From NCBI RefSeq assembly GCF_000205165.1, contig NZ_GL883865.1, positions 124,001 through 188,000 of the forward strand: a DNA stretch of 64,000 bases. Reading direction: 5' to 3'. Every line of letters starts with the position of its first letter. Positions within the stretch are counted from its first letter, which is position 1. A program made the translations under genes and the position numbers. Below are positions 55,806 through 64,000 of the stretch, piece after piece. This DNA comes from Paraprevotella xylaniphila YIT 11841. Lineage in GTDB: Bacteria; Bacteroidota; Bacteroidia; Bacteroidales; Bacteroidaceae. The notes below the pieces were generated by a model. It did no database searches and was not told where the DNA came from. It saw only the letters and a list, made by a program, of their open reading frames with translations.

Positions 55806-56798
55806 ATGGTTAAGAAAGAATGGATAGACAAGGGGTTCGTGGATGAACCCATAGCAAAGGAGCTTGATTTGAAAAGTGAAATCAGGGAACTTTGCCGGAA
55901 GAAGAATGCCGTCATCATGGCGCATTACTATACGGAAGGAATCATCCAGGATTTAGCTGACTTCGTGGGAGACAGTTTGGCACTGGCTCAAAAGGCTGCC
56001 AAGACCGAAGCGGATATCATCGTCATGTGCGGTGTGCATTTCATGGGAGAGACCAATAAGATTCTCTGTCCCGGCAAAAAGGTCTTGGTTCCGGATTTGA
56101 ATGCCACCTGTTCGCTAGCCGAAAGTTGTCCGGCAGATGAATTCTCGCGGTTTGTCTCGGCACATCCCGGCCATACGGTCATATCGTACGTCAATACCAC
56201 GGCTGCCACCAAGGCGGTGACGGATGTGGTGGTCACTTCGAGCAACGCCCGTCAGATTGTGGAAAGTTTCCCTTCGGACGAAAAGATCATTTTCGGTCCG
56301 GACCGTAACCTCGGCAACTATATCAATTCCGTTACCGGACGTAATATGTTACTTTGGGACGGAGCTTGCCACGTACATGAGAAATTCTCCGTGGAGAAGA
56401 TATTGGAATTGAAAGAGTCCCATCCCGAGGCCAAGGTGTTGGCTCATCCGGAATGTAAGGGAGCAGTGTTGAAACTGGCGGATGTGGTAGGTTCTACCGC
56501 AGCATTGCTGAAATATGCCATCCGCCATGAAGGAAAGGAATTCATCGTGGCCACGGAAAGCGGCATACTGCACGAAATGCAGAAGGCTTGTCCGGAGAAA
56601 ACGTTCATTCCGGCTCCTCCGGACGACAGTACGTGTGCCTGCAATGAATGCAATTACATGAGGTTGATTACGTTGGAAAAGCTCTATAATACCTTGAAAT
56701 ATGAGTGGCCGGAAATCGTAGTGGATGCGGAGGTGGCGGAAAAGGCTGTCAAACCGATTCACAGAATGTTGGAAATCTCCGAGAAGTTAGGATTGTAA
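55806..56798 (+). CDS. nadA: Quinolinate synthase
   Basis: 4Fe-4S enzyme that condenses iminoaspartate (from NadB) with dihydroxyacetone phosphate to quinolinate. 330 residues. Substrate region MAHYYTEGIIQDLADFVGDS. Cluster cysteines lie in LNATCSLAESCPAD, AHPECKGAV and CACNECNYMRL, as in the longer bacterial NadA class. The stop overlaps the next start as TAATG, so it is coupled to a sugar-nucleotide gene, an unexpected partner. Confidence 0.96.
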   Translation: MVKKEWIDKGFVDEPIAKELDLKSEIRELCRKKNAVIMAHYYTEGIIQDLADFVGDSLALAQKAAKTEADIIVMCGVHFMGETNKILCPGKKVLVPDLNATCSLAESCPADEFSRFVSAHPGHTVISYVNTTAATKAVTDVVVTSSNARQIVESFPSDEKIIFGPDRNLGNYINSVTGRNMLLWDGACHVHEKFSVEKILELKESHPEAKVLAHPECKGAVLKLADVVGSTAALLKYAIRHEGKEFIVATESGILHEMQKACPEKTFIPAPPDDSTCACNECNYMRLITLEKLYNTLKYEWPEIVVDAEVAEKAVKPIHRMLEISEKLGL

Positions 56799-57184
56799 TG
56801 AAGCGTTTGAAGACTTTTACCGATGAACGTGGTAGCCTTACCGTGGCTGAGACCGGAAAGGATTTGCCTTTTGAAGTGAAGCGGGCATACTGGATTTATG
56901 GTGTACCCGAAGGACATGAACGTGGCAAGCATGCCAACCGTATTACCTACCAGTACTTAGTGGCCGTGAAAGGGTGCGTGACAATCGCCTTGGAAGACAA
57001 GGACGGACGGCGGACGTATGTGCTCGACGCACCGGACAAGGGGCTTCTCATCCCGCCGCTCACGTGGAACGAGTTGCTGCATTTCTCAGAAGACGCCGTG
57101 TTGTTGGTCTTGTCTTCCCAACCTTACCGGCCTGAAATGTATATAAACTCTTACGAAGAGTTCCTGCGTATCATTCATGAATAG
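56798..57184 (+). CDS. fdtA: dTDP-4-oxo-6-deoxyhexose 3,4-ketoisomerase (WxcM/FdtA-like cupin)
   Basis: 128 residues, cupin fold: GSLTVAETGKDLPFEVKRAY, YGVPEGHERGKHANR with the conserved His/Arg site, YQYLVAVKGCVTIAL and PPLTWNELLHFSED. FdtA-type enzymes move the keto group of dTDP-4-oxo-6-deoxyglucose to C3, ready for amination. The downstream aminotransferase fits FdtB. An FdtA role or the related QdtA-type stereochemistry cannot be separated by eye. Overlaps nadA by one base. Confidence 0.85.
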   Translation: MKRLKTFTDERGSLTVAETGKDLPFEVKRAYWIYGVPEGHERGKHANRITYQYLVAVKGCVTIALEDKDGRRTYVLDAPDKGLLIPPLTWNELLHFSEDAVLLVLSSQPYRPEMYINSYEEFLRIIHE

Positions 57185-57200
57185 AATAGGTGGTGTGGAG

Positions 57201-58151
57201 ATGGAAACCAGATGGGAAATAAAGCGGTATAGCGATGACTGTAAGGAAGAATGGGACGGTTTCGTACGGGAGTCCCGCAACGGGACTTTCCTTTTCATGC
57301 GCGGTTATATGGATTATCATGCCGACCGTTTCGCGGACTTCTCCCTTATGGCTTACAGGGACGGACGGCTGCATGCTTTGCTACCCGCACACTGTACGGC
57401 GACGGAGTTTTGCAGTCATCGTGGACTGACGTATGGCGGAGTGGTGACGGATGAAAAGATGACGGCTGCGCTCATGTTGGGGTTGTTTGGGGAAATCTTT
57501 CGATATTTACGGACGTATACATCGGTAGTCAAGTGGATTTATTCGCCCGTACCTTATATATATGCCCGTTATCCCAGTGAAGAGGATTTGTATGCATTGT
57601 ACCGCTTTGGGGCACGCCTATCAGGCCGTAAAGTTTCCACGGTCATTCCCTCTGCCGCAGCGTGGGGATTCAGTACGCTTCGGAAACGTAAAGTGAGGTG
57701 TGCTTTGCGTGAAGGATTGTCCATCAGGCAGGATGACGATTTTACGTCCTTTTGGGCGGTATTGGAAGGGAATCTGATGGAACGCCACCAGTCGCGTCCC
57801 GTGCATACCTTGGAAGAAATCATGTTGTTGCATCGTCGGTTTCCGCAACAGATATTGCTGTACAGGGTTTGCCGTGCGGCGGAGCGTACAGTGGCCGGTT
57901 GCGTGTTGTACGTGACGGAAAGGGTGGTTCATGTACAATATATTGGTTCCACTCCCGAAGGAAGGGCGTACGGAGCCGTGGATTTGTTGTTCCACCATTT
58001 GATTCACGAGACATACAAGGATGTTTCTTACTTTGACATGGGGACTTCCGTAGAGGAAGGCGGCCGTGTGTTGAATGAGGGGCTGATATTCCAAAAAGAG
58101 GGTTTCGGCGGCCGGGCTGTCGTGTATGATACGTACGAGATGGAGGTATGA
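57201..58151 (+). CDS. FemAB/GNAT-like acyltransferase, probable sugar N-acyltransferase
   Basis: 316 residues from the ATG at 57201, chosen because AGGTGG lies seven bases before it; an upstream ATG at 57177 would overlap fdtA. The protein has the FemAB/GNAT pattern: NGTFLFMRGYMDYHADRFAD at the start, RGLTYGGVV, then a second half with VAGCVLYVTERVVHVQYIGS, YGAVDLLFHHLI and YFDMGTSVEEGG. Situated between the ketoisomerase and aminotransferase genes, it may N-acylate the amino sugar; known pathways often use a left-handed-helix enzyme instead, so this is inference. Confidence 0.75.
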   Translation: METRWEIKRYSDDCKEEWDGFVRESRNGTFLFMRGYMDYHADRFADFSLMAYRDGRLHALLPAHCTATEFCSHRGLTYGGVVTDEKMTAALMLGLFGEIFRYLRTYTSVVKWIYSPVPYIYARYPSEEDLYALYRFGARLSGRKVSTVIPSAAAWGFSTLRKRKVRCALREGLSIRQDDDFTSFWAVLEGNLMERHQSRPVHTLEEIMLLHRRFPQQILLYRVCRAAERTVAGCVLYVTERVVHVQYIGSTPEGRAYGAVDLLFHHLIHETYKDVSYFDMGTSVEEGGRVLNEGLIFQKEGFGGRAVVYDTYEMEV

Positions 58152-58170
58152 AAAGTCGTGTAATTTTGTG

Positions 58171-58240
58171 CGGCAAACGATTTTTCAATCTCCTGTGAAT
58201 GATTTTCAGATCTGCTGAGAATGATTTTACGATGTGCCGA
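58171..58240. repeat. Degenerate intergenic repeat (family of 4.8/19.3/47.1/49.1 kb)
   Basis: GCGGCAAACGATTTTTCAAT, then AATGATTTTCAGATCTGCTG, then GAATGATTTTACGATGTGCC: three spaced 'ACGATTTT/AATGATTTT' words with damaged arms, resembling an eroded double copy of the repeat family. Confidence 0.55.
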
Positions 58241-58295
58241 GGGCTTTATGAACTCCTCTCCTAATAGGTTTTTTGCTTGAAAAAGGCTTCACCCA

Positions 58296-58449
58296 TTCAT
58301 ACTGTTTGGATGACAAGCGGTTAAGGTGAACTTTGTGGGGTGGAAGGGTTCACCGTGCCTTCACCGGCTTTCACCGGAAATGCAGTGCCTGAATGATATA
58401 AAAAGTGTTAAGCATTCACTTTAACCGTTTGTCATATAGGGAGTATGAA
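58296..58449. repeat. Inverted-repeat element, about 154 bp
   Basis: Left arm 58296-58330 (contains GACAAGCGGTTAAGGTGAA) and right arm 58415-58449 (contains TTCACTTTAACCGTTTGTC) are inverted repeats, 28 of 35 positions matching. The 84-base interior has three spaced TTCACCG words (58349-58377). No coding frame. It could be a non-autonomous mobile element or a structured leader for the downstream gene. Confidence 0.65.
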
Positions 58450-58584
58450 GGTTCCGTGAATGATAAAATCCTTGTGGTTCCAGAAGTGGTAGAGGTTTGT
58501 AAGTAGGGAAATAAAAAGCTTGAAAAATTTCCCTGAAAGAAAAATAGTTGTAATTTAGCTTCCTGAAAAGTTTGAAGTAAAGTA

Positions 58585-59691
58585 ATGGTAAAATATTTGG
58601 ATTTAAAGAAAATCAATGATTCTTTCGAACCGGAATTGTCGGAAGCTGTAGCACGGGTAGTGCGTTCCGGATGGTATCTGTTCGGGAAAGAGGTGGAGAC
58701 TTTCGAGCAGCGGTTTGCCCGTTATTGCGGGGTCGGGTATTGCGTGGGGGCAGGGAACGGACTGGATGCCCTTACGCTTATCTTCATGGCTTACGTTAGC
58801 ATGGGGCGGATGAAGGCGGGAGACGAAGTCATCGTGCCGGCAAATACCTACATAGCTTCCATATTGGCGGTCATGCGCGCCGGACTCAAACCGGTATTTT
58901 GTGAGCCTGAATGGGATACTTGCAACATAGACCCCTCGAAAGTGGAAAATTTGATTTCTGTGCGCACAAAAGCGGTCATGGTGGTGCATCTCTATGGCAG
59001 GGTGTGCCGGATGGATGAGATAAGCCGTACGGCCCGTAAAAACGGTTTGTTGGTGGTAGAGGACTGTGCGCAGGCTCATGGAGCGGTGTATCGAGGTGTG
59101 AAAGCCGGTGCTTTGGGGGATGCCGCAGGATTCAGTTTCTATCCTGGCAAGAATCTGGGAGCTTTAGGAGATGCCGGGGCTGTCACGACCGGTGATAAGG
59201 ATTTGGCTGAGTGGGTACGCATGTTGGCCAATTACGGTTCTTCAGCCAAATATGTGCATCCATACGTGGGTATCAACAGCCGTCTGGATGAGTTGCAGGC
59301 GGCGGTTTTGAATGTGAAGCTCGGACGGTTGGACGAAGATAATGAACACCGTCGCAAAGTGGCTTGCAGGTACATGAAGGAAATCACGAATCCGAAAGTG
59401 GTCTTGCCACAAATGTCAACCGATGCGGATGCGCATGTATTCCATATTTTTACGATATTCACTCCTGAACGTGACAGACTACGTGAGCATTTGGAGCATT
59501 GTGGCGTGCAGTCTCTGGTACACTACCCTATCCCACCTCACCGGCAAGGTGCATTATCAGCGTACGCTTCGCTGTCATTGCCGGTGACGGAGCGTATTCA
59601 TCGTGAGGAATTGAGCCTGCCGATGTCCCCTTTATTGACAGACGAGGAAATCAATTCGGTGGTAACCGCCGTAAATACTTTTAATGGATAA
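58585..59691 (+). CDS. fdtB: DegT/DnrJ/EryC1 aminotransferase, probable FdtB-type
   Basis: 368 residues, PLP enzyme. [20 protein letters not shown] at the start, [47 protein letters not shown], and the PLP lysine in [17 protein letters not shown]. With fdtA it would make dTDP-3-amino-3,6-dideoxyhexose (Fuc3N or Qui3N type). A 430-base gap with two repeat elements separates it from the acyltransferase gene, so it may have its own promoter. Its 3' end overlaps porZ by 11 bases, tail to tail. Confidence 0.85.
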   Translation: MVKYLDLKKINDSFEPELSEAVARVVRSGWYLFGKEVETFEQRFARYCGVGYCVGAGNGLDALTLIFMAYVSMGRMKAGDEVIVPANTYIASILAVMRAGLKPVFCEPEWDTCNIDPSKVENLISVRTKAVMVVHLYGRVCRMDEISRTARKNGLLVVEDCAQAHGAVYRGVKAGALGDAAGFSFYPGKNLGALGDAGAVTTGDKDLAEWVRMLANYGSSAKYVHPYVGINSRLDELQAAVLNVKLGRLDEDNEHRRKVACRYMKEITNPKVVLPQMSTDADAHVFHIFTIFTPERDRLREHLEHCGVQSLVHYPIPPHRQGALSAYASLSLPVTERIHREELSLPMSPLLTDEEINSVVTAVNTFNG

Positions 59692-61987
59692 AAGTGACGC
59701 GGTTCACGATGGCTTTTTTCCCTTCTGCATTGGTGGAGATGATATTGTAGACTCCCGAAGAGACTCTCTTTCCGCTTTGGTTCCGGCCGTCCCAGGTGAA
59801 CAGACCGCCATTGGCATGGCCGGAATATACCAACTGTCCTGTGACGGTAGTGATTTTGACTTCAGCATTGAAGGTCAGCCCGTCTACTGCGATGACTCCG
59901 TTGTAGTCCGGTTTTACGGGATTGGGATACACACGCACGTTGCTTTTATCCAATTCTGCGGCAGGAGTATTGGCATCACTCATATACGATACAAGCCCTA
60001 AAAAGGTACCTATCATGACTTCTCCTGTTTGCGGATTGACAGCTATGCTCTGTATTTCATCAGATATGAGCGGAGAGTTTTCCGTAGTGAAATGTTGTAA
60101 TATTTTCTGCCCGTCTTCGCTTATCAGGTAAACACCGTCTGCACCCGTTCCAATCCATTTCCTGTTGGCTGCGTCAATGGCTATGCTGCTGATATTAACT
60201 CCATTGAGCAAGTAGTCGGCATAGTCTGTCCCGTCGTTACGGGCTATTTTGATTTGAGTGAACCTGAAGTCGTCGTTTTGGATAAATTCATCCGGGTCTT
60301 CTATGACGAAGAGTCCCTCGTTTGTGCCCACCCATATTTGCTTGTTGAGGTCTTGGGCAAAGCTGTTGAAATAGTAGGGATCATATTGTACTCCGTCCTG
60401 GTTGGTGATATCTTTTCTTATTATATGTATATCGTCCGATGTGTCTTCCAAAGTTCCGTGGTAATCCAATACGAAAACGCCAGCTTTATTGGTGGAATTC
60501 CTTTTGGAGAGAACCCATAGCCTTCCTTTGTCATCGAAAAACATAGCAGGAAGGTTGGGGGCTTTTTTAAGCTCTTCATAATACAGTTTTGTCCAAGTAT
60601 TGTCTTTTTTCAATATGGTCAAGATGGTGTCTACTTGGCAATTTACCATCCAAAGGTTACCTTCAGGGTCGTATTGCAAGGCATCGCAGCGTACGTAATT
60701 TTCTGGATCGGATTGTACGGGTTGAAGTGTTCTTAGTATGCTATTTGTATAGTCGAACCTCTTTACGAATTTCATGTCTTTAAATTCATAAAGTCCATGG
60801 CCAGCCGAAGTTGCAAAATGATGTGTGGGGTCATTGGGATTTTGGGCTATGCTGGATATGTTGTTATAAGATAATCCTGTTTGTTCCGCTATATTGTCTT
60901 CACTGAAATTGTACCAGGTTCCATTTTCGTAGTACATTAATGTCCCTTTTCTATTTATACTATTATAGTTCAAATCTCCACCGGCAATGAGCAAACGATT
61001 GCCATTGTAGTGCATGTTACAAAAATAGTCGCGGACGGGACTGTTTGGCAGGATGGCAGACTGTGTGGCAGAGAGTGCCTTGCCTGAAAGGACATAAGGT
61101 TGCAAGCCTTTTATGCCTTGGCTTGCCCAATATGTACCGTTGCTATAAACTAAATAATTGAATAAATTGTCTTGTCTGACTTCCTGTTTGTCTGTGATGT
61201 TGTTGAACAGATAAATACGGGAAGAGTTTCCAGTGAGCATAACATCTTCAGAGCAAGAAAAAAAAGAGTTTGCCCCTTTTATCAAAGCTGTGGCTGTATA
61301 GTGTTGTTGGTCAACGATGAACAACCCTGTAGTCTTGTTGAATCCGATTAGCTCATCTTTGAAGAATATTAGTTCGTGGAAAAAGTTACCGCTGATATGT
61401 TTCCAATTGTTCTTGTCCAACAAATTGAGTTTCAGATTGCCAATGTGGAAACCGTTTTCTGAACAACAAAGGTAGATGTAATGTGTATCTGCCGTACAAC
61501 TATGTACGTTCAATTTTAAATCGTATGTAGCTTCGAACTCTTCTTTATCCATATTCACCACGACTATTCCGAAGTTCGTGCATATATATGCTTTTTCGTT
61601 TACTACGGAAACATTGTTGATGACGAGGTTGGGATAGTTTTTGTCTTTTAACTGTTTCATGTTGACCACCTCGTTGTCCGGATAGATTAGGTCAATGTTT
61701 CCGTTTTCATATACAAGAATAAGCTTTTGGCTTGCACTGCTATATCTTATGAATTGTATTTTAGTGTCGTGCAACCCGTTAAGTCTGTCGAATACGTAGA
61801 CTTCCGTATCTTCGGTGTTGTAACTGAAAAGATTTCCATTACAAAGAGAATATACTTTATGGCCTACCGGTATATTATAAGTAGATATTTGCAATGCCGG
61901 ATAAGCTTTCCACGAACCGATAGCCTGTCCGAACGAAATGGCCGTACAACCTATAAAGACGATAAGCCATAAAATATATTTCTTCAT
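59681..61987 (-). CDS. porZ: Type IX secretion system component PorZ-like
   Basis: 768 residues, close to the length of characterised PorZ. Signal peptide [22 protein letters not shown], then two beta-propeller domains ([40 protein letters not shown]; later [37 protein letters not shown]), then a type A C-terminal domain ([18 protein letters not shown] ... [20 protein letters not shown]). In the known system PorZ is surface exposed and helps deliver anionic LPS to the sortase PorU. It shows that this organism has a T9SS. Last gene after rdgB (18-base gap). Confidence 0.88.
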   Translation of the reverse strand: MKKYILWLIVFIGCTAISFGQAIGSWKAYPALQISTYNIPVGHKVYSLCNGNLFSYNTEDTEVYVFDRLNGLHDTKIQFIRYSSASQKLILVYENGNIDLIYPDNEVVNMKQLKDKNYPNLVINNVSVVNEKAYICTNFGIVVVNMDKEEFEATYDLKLNVHSCTADTHYIYLCCSENGFHIGNLKLNLLDKNNWKHISGNFFHELIFFKDELIGFNKTTGLFIVDQQHYTATALIKGANSFFSCSEDVMLTGNSSRIYLFNNITDKQEVRQDNLFNYLVYSNGTYWASQGIKGLQPYVLSGKALSATQSAILPNSPVRDYFCNMHYNGNRLLIAGGDLNYNSINRKGTLMYYENGTWYNFSEDNIAEQTGLSYNNISSIAQNPNDPTHHFATSAGHGLYEFKDMKFVKRFDYTNSILRTLQPVQSDPENYVRCDALQYDPEGNLWMVNCQVDTILTILKKDNTWTKLYYEELKKAPNLPAMFFDDKGRLWVLSKRNSTNKAGVFVLDYHGTLEDTSDDIHIIRKDITNQDGVQYDPYYFNSFAQDLNKQIWVGTNEGLFVIEDPDEFIQNDDFRFTQIKIARNDGTDYADYLLNGVNISSIAIDAANRKWIGTGADGVYLISEDGQKILQHFTTENSPLISDEIQSIAVNPQTGEVMIGTFLGLVSYMSDANTPAAELDKSNVRVYPNPVKPDYNGVIAVDGLTFNAEVKITTVTGQLVYSGHANGGLFTWDGRNQSGKRVSSGVYNIISTNAEGKKAIVNRVTFIH

Positions 61988-62005
61988 AAAATCCGATTTT
62001 TAAGT

Positions 62006-62593
62006 TTAAGATTCTTTTGTAAGATAATCACAGAGGGCAGCTACCGCACGTGCGCGGTGGCTGATGCGGTTCTTGATGTCGCTACCCAGTTCGGCGAATG
62101 TGGTATCATAACCGTCAGGTTGAAAGATAGGATCGTAGCCGAATCCGGATTCTCCGCGTTTCTCTTTGGTAATTTGTCCTTTCACGATTCCCTCGAACTG
62201 CCTTTCTTCTCCTTTTTCTATTAACGAGATAATGGTGCGAAATTGTGCTTTTCTATTATTTTTTTCTTCCATTTCTTTCAGGAGTTTGTTCATGTTGGCT
62301 TGCGAATCATGTCCTTGTCTACCGGCATAACGTGCGGAATACACGCCCGGTGCTCCTCCAAGGCTTTCTACTTCCAGTCCGGTATCGTCGGCAAAACAAT
62401 CTAACCCGTAATGTTCGTATACGTACCGTGACTTTTGTCGGGCATTGCCTTCAAGAGTGTCGGCTGTTTCAGGGATGTCGGCATGACAGCCGATGTCCGA
62501 GAGACTCAGGATTTCGATTCTTTCACCCAATATGGTTCTTATTTCTTCCAGTTTGTGGGCATTGTTGGTAACGAATACAAGTCTTTTTCTCAT
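62006..62593 (-). CDS. rdgB: XTP/dITP diphosphatase (HAM1/RdgB)
   Basis: House-cleaning nucleotidase, 195 residues. Diagnostic start [15 protein letters not shown], then [55 protein letters not shown] and [18 protein letters not shown]. Start overlaps the acyltransferase stop as ATGA. Complete. Confidence 0.95.
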   Translation of the reverse strand: MRKRLVFVTNNAHKLEEIRTILGERIEILSLSDIGCHADIPETADTLEGNARQKSRYVYEHYGLDCFADDTGLEVESLGGAPGVYSARYAGRQGHDSQANMNKLLKEMEEKNNRKAQFRTIISLIEKGEERQFEGIVKGQITKEKRGESGFGYDPIFQPDGYDTTFAELGSDIKNRISHRARAVAALCDYLTKES

Positions 62594-63633
62594 GGTTGCT
62601 TTATCTTTAGTTTCTTTTCAAAGTATGTTCCTCGTCCTATGAGGAAAGGTGTATATTTATTAATGAACATTATTGGAATGTAACAGAGGGCGATAATCAG
62701 TAGTGTAAATATCAGGTTGATGGCATATCCTCCATTGTTTATGGCATGTGGCAGCAGAATTTTAAAAGCCCCGATAATATAGTTCTGTAGGGCAAGTATG
62801 ACAATGGTGTTCTTACCAATCCGTTCTATTGTCTGGCTTGTCTTGACGCAGGCTATTCCTTTTATCAATAGGATATAAGTTGGGAGGATAAGGACGCCAT
62901 ATATGATGGTTAGGATGTCTTTGGCCATACCCGAAAAATAGTTGAAGTAATATATGCCGATAAGTGCTATCATCAGGCAGGAAACGACAAGTGGTAGTTG
63001 TCGGACAGAAAGTCTGGAGATGAAGTCCTTGCACAGGTTGGAAAACGCATAGAAAGGTAGGTAAAGCGTTGCCAATGCAAGGTTCCACGGCAGATTATAT
63101 ATACCGAGTATGCTATGCAGCAAAGGGCAGAGCAGGATGATGGTAATAGCCAATGGTTTGGGAAGATATTTCATGAGGAGAAAGTAAATAATCTGTATGC
63201 TGAACAAGCAACAGATGAACCAGTAAGGGGCTACGACCAGATAAGGAGTACCGTAGACGAATTCAAATAACGGATACCATAGTGGGACCTCCATGTCTTC
63301 CCCTTGGGCAATCTCGCGTCCGAATGTAAGCCATAGGACATAGAAGATAATGAAGAAAAAGGTATACGGAACCAATAGTTGTATGCTTCTGTGCTTTATG
63401 AAATATGAAAGAGAAGGGAATTTTTCTATTTTGAAAAGGTATCCTGCAATCATAAAGAAGGCAGGCATTCTTAATAATTGAAGAATATTTCCCCAATATC
63501 CTTCTGGATGTTGGGGTATGTGGTAAGAAATAACAAGAATAATAGAAAAACATTTGGCATAATCTATCCATGCTAATCTTTTTTTTCTTTGATCAGCATG
63601 GGTAGATGTTATAGCATGATAATCCATTTCCAT
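62590..63633 (-). CDS. Acyltransferase 3 family membrane protein
   Basis: 347 residues with about ten hydrophobic helices. N-terminal signature [20 protein letters not shown] (the catalytic-His region of acyltransferase 3) and [16 protein letters not shown]. Such enzymes acylate cell-surface sugars at the inner membrane. Its start overlaps the upstream stop (TAATG), so it is coupled to the YitT-like gene. Substrate not predictable. Confidence 0.88.
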   Translation of the reverse strand: MEMDYHAITSTHADQRKKRLAWIDYAKCFSIILVISYHIPQHPEGYWGNILQLLRMPAFFMIAGYLFKIEKFPSLSYFIKHRSIQLLVPYTFFFIIFYVLWLTFGREIAQGEDMEVPLWYPLFEFVYGTPYLVVAPYWFICCLFSIQIIYFLLMKYLPKPLAITIILLCPLLHSILGIYNLPWNLALATLYLPFYAFSNLCKDFISRLSVRQLPLVVSCLMIALIGIYYFNYFSGMAKDILTIIYGVLILPTYILLIKGIACVKTSQTIERIGKNTIVILALQNYIIGAFKILLPHAINNGGYAINLIFTLLIIALCYIPIMFINKYTPFLIGRGTYFEKKLKIKQP

Positions 63634-64000
63634 TATCTTACTTTTATTTTATCGAATCCTTCACCATAAACGCCTACCACATTGCTTTGCGAAACGAAGG
63701 CTCTGGGGTCGATACGGTGAATGAGACGGAATATTTCTATGCCTTCCCTTCGTTTGGCCATAACGACCAGTACCTTCCTCGGCTCTTTGCTGTACCATCC
63801 TTCGCCGTTAAGAATGGTGACTCCTCGGTCAAGTTGTTTACAAATGGCTTCGGCTATTTCTTCATGTTTATTGGAAAAAATAAGGAACTGTACGGATTGC
63901 CGTGCACTGTTCATATAATAATCCAACATAATCATGGAAATGATGAGTACGCAAAATCCGAATACGACTTTTTGCGATTCGTGAAACACAAAGTAGCTGG
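63633..64000 (-). CDS. YitT / DUF2179 family membrane protein, C-terminal part (runs off the window)
   Basis: The last 121 codons are visible. A hydrophobic helix (VVFGFCVLIISMIMLDYYM) is followed by the DUF2179 domain: VQFLIFSNKHEEIAEAICKQ, LDRGVTILNGEGWYSKEPRK, VLVVMAKRREGIEIFRLIH and DPRAFVSQSNVVGVYGEGFD. The frame continues past 64000 (SYFVFHES precedes the first in-frame GTG), so the N-terminal membrane part is outside. Function of the family is unknown. Confidence 0.85.
   Translation of the reverse strand, partial: SYFVFHESQKVVFGFCVLIISMIMLDYYMNSARQSVQFLIFSNKHEEIAEAICKQLDRGVTILNGEGWYSKEPRKVLVVMAKRREGIEIFRLIHRIDPRAFVSQSNVVGVYGEGFDKIKVR

Overview
The window looks like chromosomal DNA from a gut-type member of the Bacteroidales. 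The evidence is the set of TAnnTTTG -7 promoter elements, an 11-subunit complex I operon with fused NuoCD and no NuoE/F/G, a PorZ-type component of the type IX secretion system (T9SS), an NVEALA-like peptide next to a 6-bladed beta-propeller lipoprotein, DUF4294, and a menaquinone operon containing a HAD-hotdog fusion. The mid-range GC, the T9SS and the 'GIYIRQ' type C-termini would suit a Prevotellaceae/Paraprevotella-like genome, but the genus is not proven. I saw no rRNA, tRNA, CRISPR array, transposase or integrase.

Layout. 0-4.3 kb (minus): menaquinone operon, HAD-hotdog fusion > menF > menD > menB (cut by the window edge). 5.1-11.3 kb (plus): a secreted alginate-lyase-family protein and a very large secreted modular protein. 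11.5-19.1 kb (minus): two tandem paralogous secreted proteins of about 1,230 residues, duplicated together with leader and terminator. 19.4-29.4 kb (minus): nuoA-B-CD-H-I-J-K-L-M-N. 29.5-31.7 kb (minus): a small secreted unknown, a PBP4-type D-Ala-D-Ala carboxypeptidase and a PH-domain membrane protein. 31.8-42.8 kb (plus): a polymorphic toxin island. 42.8-47.1 kb (plus): lipoprotein, nadB, MATE transporter. 47.3-54.0 kb (minus): propeller lipoprotein, NVEALA-like peptide, radical SAM protein, helix-hairpin-helix outer-membrane barrel, SGNH esterase. 54.2-59.7 kb: DUF4294 protein, SPOUT methyltransferase, nadA, and a 3-acetamido-3,6-dideoxyhexose (fdtA / acyltransferase / fdtB) set. 59.7-64 kb (minus): YitT-like > acyltransferase > rdgB > porZ.

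The most interesting part is the toxin island. A promoter with both boxes drives a small T9SS-tailed protein and a 2,000-residue SpvB/FG-GAP/RHS protein. The RHS tip looks like a RecB/Cas4-type PD-(D/E)XK nuclease, with H, D, DFK and QxxxY motifs. Behind it lies an AT-rich array of immunity-like genes. Two of these encode proteins with two barstar-like units each, and each is immediately preceded by a remnant of a barnase-type RNase tail. One tail is 67 codons and keeps Glu, Arg and His candidates. The other is only 19 codons and is fused to the broken start of a third immunity family. A perfect 108-bp direct repeat, the shared 3' end of two immunity genes, brackets the array. I read this as a record of displaced RHS toxin tips kept with their immunity genes.

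At another scale, a family of short intergenic palindromes recurs at five places (4.8, 19.3, 47.1, 49.1 and, degenerate, 58.2 kb), and a separate inverted-repeat element lies at 58.3 kb.
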